Notes under the pieces: generated by a model
What the model was told of the DNA's origin: nothing
Databases searched by the model: none
What the model saw: the letters and a program-made list of their open reading frames with translations, nothing else
NCBI GenBank assembly: GCA_964539655.1
Contig: CAZIJH010000003.1
Span: 35,769 to 99,768 of the forward strand
Direction of reading: 5' to 3'
Length of the DNA stretch: 64,000 bases
Source: CAZIJH01 sp964539655
GTDB lineage: Archaea; Aenigmatarchaeota; Aenigmatarchaeia; CG10238-14; SCSR01
Shown: piece by piece, positions 59,035 to 64,000 of the stretch
Layout of the letters: each line of letters opens with the position of its first letter
Numbering within the stretch: the stretch's first letter is position 1
Program-made: the position numbers and the translations under genes

Positions 59035-59235
59035 ATGGTGAAAGTCGACGAAAGCAAGTGCATCGGATGCGGGGTTTGCGCCGCACTCTGCCCAGAGGTT
59101 TTCGAGCTGAACGAGGAAGGAAAATCCACCGTCAAGGCGCAGAGCTGCGACAAGCACGACTTGAAAGAAGTTGCGGACACGTGCGCATCGGGAGCGATCA
59201 GCGTCGAGGAAGTTGTGCTCGTCAAGAAGAAATGA
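59035..59235 (+). CDS. Single-cluster ferredoxin
   Basis: 66 aa, small electron carrier. CIGCGVCAALCPEVF near residues 9-23 gives three cluster cysteines plus a fourth, and SCDKHDLKEVADTCASGAI near 37-55 has two more. The pattern matches Pyrococcus-type [4Fe-4S] ferredoxin: three ligands, one late ligand, and a disulfide between the other two. It lies beside the radical-SAM-like gene, but that protein lacks its cluster, so a partnership is not evident. Confidence 0.85.
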   Translation: MVKVDESKCIGCGVCAALCPEVFELNEEGKSTVKAQSCDKHDLKEVADTCASGAISVEEVVLVKKK

Positions 59236-59270
59236 AAATCATTTTAATCTTTGCGGACAATTAATTCTTC

Positions 59271-59561
59271 ATGGAAATAGTGCTCGAGCTTGAAGCGAAG
59301 AACCTGCAGAAGCTGAAGGAGATCCTCAACAAGGACGATCTTACTTCGCGCGCAAGCATAACGTCGCGTGAAGGGTCGATAATTGGTAAGAAAAATTATT
59401 TTTTGTATATTTCGGGAACTGACGAGCAAATCAAAAAAATTTTGGAACTGTCAAAGGATCTCGCGAAGCGCGCGGAGGAAAAGGACGAGAAAGCTGTCAT
59501 TGCTAAAATAAAGGAAGAAGAACAGAGCGCGGGCGAGGGAATGGGCGCAATTTTTGGCTGA
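59271..59561 (+). CDS. Small archaeal protein of unknown function, 96 aa
   Basis: An alpha/beta start (MEIVLELEAKNLQKLKEILN) and strand SRASITSREGSIIGKKNYFLYISGTDEQIKKIL near 26-58 are followed by Lys/Glu-rich helices and a short Gly tail (EGMGAIFG). The strand layout recalls the KEOPS subunit Pcc1, but the tail and length do not fit well, so I leave it unnamed. Follows the ferredoxin gene by 35 nt. Confidence 0.5.
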   Translation: MEIVLELEAKNLQKLKEILNKDDLTSRASITSREGSIIGKKNYFLYISGTDEQIKKILELSKDLAKRAEEKDEKAVIAKIKEEEQSAGEGMGAIFG

Positions 59562-59569
59562 TTGATCGC

Positions 59570-59878
59570 ATGATAATCAAACACCAAGTCTATCTGAAAT
59601 TAAAATCCGGCGTTAAAAAGGATCAAATCGAAAAAATGTACCAGGCTCTTGAGGGCCTCCAAGAAACAATACCCACGATTTTGAATTTTGAACGCATCCA
59701 GAACACGAGCAATGAAAGAAATAGAACGCATGGGTACACCCACGGATTCATAATGAATTTCGAGGGTAAGAAAGTTCTTGCTGATTACCTCAAGCATCCT
59801 GACCATGTAAGAGTCGCGCGCGAGCATGTACTCAAAATTGCAGAACCTTTGGTCTTCGACTACCAATCTTTCGAATAA
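59570..59878 (+). CDS. Dabb-family alpha-beta barrel protein
   Basis: 102 aa, about the size of single stress-responsive Dabb dimeric barrels. IIKHQVYLKLKSGVKKDQIEKMYQALEGLQETIP opens with the family strand-helix-strand, and THGFIMNFEGKKVLADYLKHPDHVRVAREHV carries the conserved YxxHPxH motif. Substrate unknown. Operon-like spacing (8 nt) with the 96-aa gene. Confidence 0.8.
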   Translation: MIIKHQVYLKLKSGVKKDQIEKMYQALEGLQETIPTILNFERIQNTSNERNRTHGYTHGFIMNFEGKKVLADYLKHPDHVRVAREHVLKIAEPLVFDYQSFE

Positions 59879-59928
59879 AGGTTTAATTTCGTTAAACACT
59901 TATTCTAAAAGTTGTTATTTTAAAACAA

Positions 59929-60001
59929 GCGCCAGTAGTCTAGCCTGGTAGGACGCAAGCTTGCCAAGTTTGCAGCGCGGGTTCAAATCCCGCCTGGCGC
60001 A
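59929..60001 (+). tRNA. tRNA-Gly (GCC)
   Basis: Acceptor GCGCCAG/CTGGCGC, discriminator A (60001), anticodon stem CAAGC/GTTTG with loop TTGCCAA (anticodon GCC), and T-arm GCGGGTTCAAATCCCGC. No intron and no encoded CCA. It ends 1 nt before the stop of the convergent acetyltransferase gene. Confidence 0.93.
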
Positions 60002-60002
60002 C

Positions 60003-60522
60003 TCACTTTATCACATATTCGTAAGCGTCAAATACAGTTGCGTCTATTTTCCCAGTATATTTCGGATAATTTTTAATTCTTATTATCGGTCGGTAACCCA
60101 GTTTTTTTAAAATTTTTTGCATCCCAAAGTTTTCTGTAGAAGTATGAACAACGAACGTTAACATTCTTGTTTTGGATTCGTCAATAACTGATTTTGTTAT
60201 ATCAGTTCCTATTCCTAGTCCGATAAATTCGGGATGCAAAGCTATCTGAAATTCGCTAGAATCTTTATCCAATACAAACAGAATTCCTGCCCCAACAATT
60301 CCTTCATCTTTGTCCTCTGCGACGTAGCCTATATTTTGATCCGAATAGGGCATCCATTTTTGGAAAATTACTTCTTTTGTTATTGCCGAATCGGAAGGAA
60401 TAAACGGGTAGAGTTTTTTCTCTAATGCAGCATTGAAGAATTTCATTGTACCTGCCGCGTCTTTTGGCAGTCCTTCAGGATTCAATTTTTTCCAGTTGAA
60501 CTTTCTGATTTTGTAATTCATT
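60003..60522 (-). CDS. GNAT-family N-acetyltransferase
   Basis: About 172 aa from ATG 60522 (MNYKIRKFNWKK). The acetyl-CoA motif A is IALHPEFIGLGIGTDITKSVID near 97-118 (Q/R-x-x-G-x-G/A variant). NFGMQKILKKLGYRP near 136-150 is the last helix-strand pair. A general acetyltransferase; acceptor unknown. Base composition is AT-rich relative to the nearby core genes. Confidence 0.75.
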
Positions 60523-60626
60523 TTAAAATATGGTATATACAGAAGTTTAATTCTAACCGTTAGGTATAAACTTAGCAATGAATAACTTATTTATTAGCCG
60601 AAAATCCAAATTAATTCTTAGATAAC

Positions 60627-61148
60627 ATGTCCCTTTTTGGTACTAAGAAGGCCAAGGACTCGTACGACGGCGACAGCCAGATCGACGAGATAAAGAGCAT
60701 AATCGAGAGGCACAACATAGGTTCGGGCAGGCAGGAAATCTCAAATCCTAGGACGCAGGCTCCGCGCCAGAGGGAGGAGGAGCCTAAGCAGATCGACGCT
60801 CCGGGATTCGCGCCTCTTTTCGTGAAGATCGACCGTTATCGCGGCATACTTTCCGCAATAGGTTATCTGAGGACTGCCCTTGTCATGGTCAGGAATTCCT
60901 TCGTCACTCTCAGGGAGCTCGACAAGGCAAGGGAGCAGACCATGGACCTTATTGTCAACGCGCTCGAAAAAATGGACGGCAAGCTTTCGAATCTCGACAC
61001 GGACTTGGTAAGGCCTGCGGGATATCACAACGAATCTTCTGCGAAGATACAGGAAGAGTATCACGACGTTGAAACAGTCCACGCGAGCATAGCCGACCTG
61101 AAGGGCCAGATAGACCAGCTGAAAAGCGAACTCGAAGCTATGAGCTGA
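60627..61148 (+). CDS. Helical archaeal protein of unknown function, 173 aa
   Basis: A basic start (MSLFGTKKAKDS) and Gln/Pro-rich linker (ISNPRTQAPRQREEEPKQ) precede a helical core: FAPLFVKIDRYRGILSAIGYLRTALVMVRNSF near 64-95, LDKAREQTMDLIVNALEKMD near 100-119, then a coiled-coil end (LKGQIDQLKSELEAMS). No family recognised. The head-linker-helix layout resembles the 116-aa linker protein at 9385. Just upstream of tRNA-Leu. Confidence 0.55.
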   Translation: MSLFGTKKAKDSYDGDSQIDEIKSIIERHNIGSGRQEISNPRTQAPRQREEEPKQIDAPGFAPLFVKIDRYRGILSAIGYLRTALVMVRNSFVTLRELDKAREQTMDLIVNALEKMDGKLSNLDTDLVRPAGYHNESSAKIQEEYHDVETVHASIADLKGQIDQLKSELEAMS

Positions 61149-61199
61149 ACTCTCTTTTTCTTAAAATTTTTATACCTTCAAACCATAGTTAGTTTCAAC

Positions 61200-61324
61200 G
61201 CAGGGGTCCCGTAGCCTGGTCAATCGGGCCGCGCTCAAGATTTTTTCTTGAGCATTGATTCAAGAGATGAAAGAAGAAACGCGGTAGCTTAGTGCTTACG
61301 TGGGTTCGAATCCCACCCCCTGCA
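61200..61324 (+). tRNA. tRNA-Leu (CAA) with a 39-nt intron
   Basis: Acceptor GCAGGGG/CCCCTGC with discriminator A (61324), anticodon stem CCGCG/CGCGG, loop CTCAAG-A (anticodon CAA), a long class II variable arm and T-arm GTGGGTTCGAATCCCAC. The intron (61240-61278) is at position 37/38. Its first part contains TCTTGAGC, the perfect complement of the anticodon region GCTCAAGA, so the pre-tRNA can form a long stable helix for the splicing endonuclease. No encoded CCA. Confidence 0.92.
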
Positions 61325-61379
61325 CAACTATAACAATCTGCTTGCTATCTGTGTCACAGTAGTAGAAAAGGTATTTTAA

Positions 61380-61664
61380 TTATTTGTTTCCCAACATGAT
61401 TTGTTTTACTTGTTCTAAGTAAGCTCTCGAAACATATATTTCGGTCAATTCGTGATTCGTTCCTTCAAATTGGTTGATAATTTCATATGGTATATTTAGT
61501 AAAGACAGTTTATTCTCCAAAGATAATATCCCCATACGATAAAAATTAGGGTTACCTTCCATGTAGATTGACCATGCCAATGCATACTGTTCTTTTTTAT
61601 GAAGTTTGTTGAGGACATTTGTGAATAATTTTTTTAATCGATTTCGGTGAAAATTATTGTCCAT
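61380..61664 (-). CDS. AT-rich orphan, 94 aa
   Basis: 94 aa, mostly helical (MDNNFHRNRLKKLFTNVLNKL, KEQYALAWSIYMEG) with one beta-like part (TEIYVSRAYLEQVKQIML). No motif or family recognised. AT-rich like other accessory genes and placed beside a tRNA gene, so it may be transferred DNA. Confidence 0.45.
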   Translation of the reverse strand: MDNNFHRNRLKKLFTNVLNKLHKKEQYALAWSIYMEGNPNFYRMGILSLENKLSLLNIPYEIINQFEGTNHELTEIYVSRAYLEQVKQIMLGNK

Positions 61665-61841
61665 AATTTTTATTGAGACAAAAAAGATTTAAGCAAAGTA
61701 TTTTTAATCCGTAAAATAGTAAATGATGAGCGATTAGAAATTTCACCAACTATCCATAAATAAAATTTTTATATCAAAATGCAGATGCATATTCGGTAAT
61801 CGAAGCTTACTACTAAATACTACAATTACGAAATGATTTCA

Positions 61842-62804
61842 ATGGTAGTCGAGGTTGAGAATCTTACGAAAAGATTCGACGAGCTTGTAGCCGTTGACGG
61901 AATCAGCTTCTCGATAAACGAGGGGGAAATTTTCGGACTGCTCGGGCCCAACGGAGCAGGAAAGACGACGACTCTTCACATGCTCGCGACATTGCAAAAG
62001 CCAACTGGCGGAAAAGCAACAGTGAACGGACACGATATAGTCAAGCAATCTTCGTCCGTGAGAAAAAGCATAGGAATAGTTTTTCAGGAGCCGAGTTCGG
62101 ACGAACTTTTGACCGGACATGAAAATTTGAAATTGCACGCATTGCTGTACGGAGTTCCTGCGTCAGAAAAAAAAATACAGGAAGTTTTGGAATTGGTCGA
62201 TCTCGCGGACAGAAAAAACGATCAGGTGAAAAAATATTCCGGAGGAATGAGGAGAAGGTTGGAAATAGCGCGCGGACTTTTGCACAATCCGAAAGTTTTG
62301 TTTTTGGACGAGCCTACATTGGGACTCGATCCGCAGACAAGAGAGCACATTTGGAATTATATAGAAAAACTTGTCGAGGAAAAAAAGATCACGATAATTA
62401 TCACGACGCATTACATGGAGGAAGCCGACAGGCTGTGCGACAGGATTGCGATAATTGATCACGGAAAGATTGTTGTATTGGATTCTCCGGAAAAATTGAA
62501 AAAAGTTTTAGGTGGCGACATCATTCGTTTGAAAATAAATAATCCCGACATTGAAGCGCTAAAAAAATTGGATTACGTGAAAGATGTCGGTTCTCTGGAT
62601 GGTACGATATCGCTGACTGTATTGAACGCGGGCGAGCATCTGCAAGAAATTTTGAAGGTCGTTGGAAAAGTTGAATCGGTCGAGGTAAGATCTCCTACGT
62701 TGAACGATGTGTTCTTGCATTACACCGGAAGGGAATTCAGGGACGAAGGTCAGGCTGAAGGCAGCTTCTATGAAAAAGCAATGACATACAGGTCGAAAAA
62801 ATGA
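61842..62804 (+). CDS. ABC transporter ATP-binding protein (DrrA-type)
   Basis: About 320 aa (ATG 61842; ATG 61833 also in frame). Walker A GPNGAGKTT near residues 37-45, signature YSGGMRRR near 134-141, Walker B LFLDEPTLGLDP near 155-166, His switch IITTHYMEEADRLCD. The extra C-terminal ~90 residues are a DrrA-like regulatory domain. It energises the permease encoded next, perhaps to export a lipid, drug or polysaccharide. The TATA-like TTTTTATATC lies about 70 nt upstream. Confidence 0.92.
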   Translation: MVVEVENLTKRFDELVAVDGISFSINEGEIFGLLGPNGAGKTTTLHMLATLQKPTGGKATVNGHDIVKQSSSVRKSIGIVFQEPSSDELLTGHENLKLHALLYGVPASEKKIQEVLELVDLADRKNDQVKKYSGGMRRRLEIARGLLHNPKVLFLDEPTLGLDPQTREHIWNYIEKLVEEKKITIIITTHYMEEADRLCDRIAIIDHGKIVVLDSPEKLKKVLGGDIIRLKINNPDIEALKKLDYVKDVGSLDGTISLTVLNAGEHLQEILKVVGKVESVEVRSPTLNDVFLHYTGREFRDEGQAEGSFYEKAMTYRSKK

Positions 62805-63547
62805 GCGAAATCAGCGGGCTTTACGCAATTTGGAACAGGGAATTTAAAATTTTCCTGAGAGAGAAATCGAGAATCGTAGCAATGATAATAAACCCGCTTA
62901 TGTGGATTTTTATTTTCGGAGGCGGTCTCGGGTCATCTTTCTCTGTCGAGAATCTTAATTACCAGACATTCATCTATCCCGGAGTGATAGTTATGACAAT
63001 ACTTTTCACCTCTACATTTTACGGAGCGTACATAATTTGGGACAAGCGTCTTGATTTCCTGAAAGAAGTTTTAGTTGCGCCGATAAGCAGGACAACAATT
63101 TTTATGGGAAAAGTTCTGGGAGGCGTGACCGACGCGCTGATCCAGGCAAGCTTGCTTCTGCTTCTCGCTCCGCTTTTCGGAATTCCGTTCGGATTGAATT
63201 TTTTCCTCGTCTACATTTTTCTTTTCGTCATGACGATCAGCCTTGTCGGAATAGGTCTTACGATAGGAAGCATGATGGAGTCTCCTGAAGGTTTCAGCTT
63301 GATCGGAAGTTTCATCAACTTTCCGCTCTTCTTTTTGTCGGGCGCACTCTATCCGCTGGAAAATCTTCCGGCGTGGCTCATGATGATGACGAGACTGAAT
63401 CCTCTCACGTACGGTGTTGACGCGATGCGGGGATTGATTCTCGGCACGACCACGTTCGGATTGCTGACCGATTTTATCGTGATGACAGGATTCGCGGCCG
63501 CGATGGTCGTCATCGGAACTTTCGCGTTCAGAAGAATGAAATTGTGA
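62801..63547 (+). CDS. ABC-2-type exporter permease (DrrB-type)
   Basis: 248 aa with six hydrophobic helices. SGLYAIWNREFKIFLREKSR opens the N-terminus and VGIGLTIGSMMESPEGFSLIGSFINFPLFFLSGALYPLENLPAW near 146-190 holds the ABC-2 signature region. ATG overlaps the ATPase stop as ATGA, so the two are translated together. This is a complete two-gene exporter. Confidence 0.9.
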   Translation: MSEISGLYAIWNREFKIFLREKSRIVAMIINPLMWIFIFGGGLGSSFSVENLNYQTFIYPGVIVMTILFTSTFYGAYIIWDKRLDFLKEVLVAPISRTTIFMGKVLGGVTDALIQASLLLLLAPLFGIPFGLNFFLVYIFLFVMTISLVGIGLTIGSMMESPEGFSLIGSFINFPLFFLSGALYPLENLPAWLMMMTRLNPLTYGVDAMRGLILGTTTFGLLTDFIVMTGFAAAMVVIGTFAFRRMKL

Positions 63548-63622
63548 TTGATTAAAAATAGAATTTAAGAAAAAATTAAAAAATTGTTTTGAAATTTCAA
63601 ACCGTTTTTCCGGTCAAGAATT

Positions 63623-63916
63623 TTATTTCTCGATCAGAACTTCGTAGGCAACGAAGAGCGTTCCCAGCAGTCCGAACACCCATCCGATTATCTGCGTCAG
63701 TCCCCCGAGCAATTCGAGGATGCTGCCGAGACCGAACAGGTTCGCTGTGGCTGCAATCGCTGTTGCACCAGAGAACACGAGCCAGACACCGCCGAGCGAC
63801 ATCCAGCTGATTCCCTTTTCGGCCTTGCTTCTGAACTTGCCCCATTCGGCAAGAGCGCCTACCAACAGGAATGCCAAACCCAGTCCCGCCGTTGCCCCTA
63901 TGGCTTCGAATACCAT
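63623..63916 (-). CDS. Small membrane protein, three hydrophobic segments
   Basis: 97 aa from ATG 63916, with GGTGA 5 nt ahead. Hydrophobic stretches near 5-25, 38-60 and 69-92; a short basic loop (EWGKFRSKAEKG) lies between the first two. No family recognised. A minus-strand TATA-like CTTTATATG (63950-63958 region) and a short leader are upstream, so this is a normally expressed single gene. Confidence 0.55.
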   Translation of the reverse strand: MVFEAIGATAGLGLAFLLVGALAEWGKFRSKAEKGISWMSLGGVWLVFSGATAIAATANLFGLGSILELLGGLTQIIGWVFGLLGTLFVAYEVLIEK

Positions 63917-64000
63917 TTGTTCACCTGAATGTTAATTGACAGGCGCTTCATATAAAGAAATCGTCTTGCAGCTTGCCAGCTTGAATGGATTTTTTTCCAA

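Noticed and set aside
59271..59561. KEOPS subunit Pcc1 assignment for the 96-aa protein
   Set aside because: The first strands are similar, but the Lys/Glu-rich helices and EGMGAIFG tail do not fit Pcc1 well enough.
1..64000. CRISPR array, rRNA genes or a complete insertion sequence
   Set aside because: No regularly spaced repeats, no rRNA-like sequence and no intact transposase with terminal repeats were seen; only one transposase remnant is present.

Overview
This is a 64 kb stretch of an archaeal chromosome. Archaeal markers are GatD/GatE, a CDC48-type double AAA ATPase, Pth2, a type IA topoisomerase, NreA, a Hef-like helicase with an XPF-type nuclease, PvlArgDC, TrmB and Lrp regulators, an archaeosortase, an S-layer protein and two tRNA genes with introns at position 37/38. 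Many small proteins of unknown family, a Hef split into two genes and a GatE without its usual insertion domain suggest a DPANN lineage. It keeps isoprenoid, pyrimidine and envelope functions, so it is less reduced than Nanoarchaeum. An Aenigmarchaeota-like origin is only a guess. No rRNA or CRISPR array was seen. No stretch longer than 300 bases lacks a gene; the largest gap is the 56.1-56.3 kb S-layer promoter region.

Layout. 0-4.5 kb: cobalamin adenosyltransferase, a TIM-barrel isomerase, two tandem nucleotidyltransferases and a sugar nucleotidyltransferase. 4.5-10.3 kb: a block of poorly known proteins (610-aa TIM-barrel-like, 572-aa orphan, 55-aa membrane peptide, two paralogous ~175-aa proteins, a linker protein, a zinc protein). 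This is the best candidate for an undescribed system. 10.4-20 kb: Lrp regulator, Cys-rich protein, prenyl synthase, two TGS-domain GTPases, GatD-GatE, arginine decarboxylase, Nudix, PH-domain membrane protein and TRAM protein. 20.1-23.5 kb: a membrane gene, then an AT-rich island of two membrane proteins, one with a HEPN-like C-terminus, ending at tRNA-Ser. 23.5-31.7 kb: Dph6, split Hef, an RNase H-fold protein, archaeosortase, coiled-coil protein and topoisomerase I. 31.8-33 kb: transposase remnant and two AT-rich orphans. 33-38.9 kb: the CDC48 operon, an exonuclease, RNase HI and a MinD-like ATPase. 39-43.3 kb: pyrimidine cluster (PyrE, PyrF, TrmB regulator, HAD phosphatase, a PyrF-like barrel) and a nuclease. 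43.3-48.6 kb: NreA, small zinc proteins, endonuclease, DedA proteins, tRNA-Gln, rhomboid, Pth2. 48.6-57.8 kb: envelope genes (thioredoxin-like anchor protein, GT2, GT39, S-layer and a membrane-bound winged-helix regulator). 57.8-64 kb: a cysteine-less radical-SAM-like protein, ferredoxin, tRNAs Thr, Gly and Leu, an acetyltransferase and a two-gene ABC exporter.

Genes work mostly in short operons with 4-nt overlaps. Several promoters have a TATA-like element about 30 nt before the start codon, which suggests leaderless mRNAs. At least three gene ends carry a hairpin plus T-run. Functions are inferred by reading translated sequence and recalling family motifs; no database search was possible.
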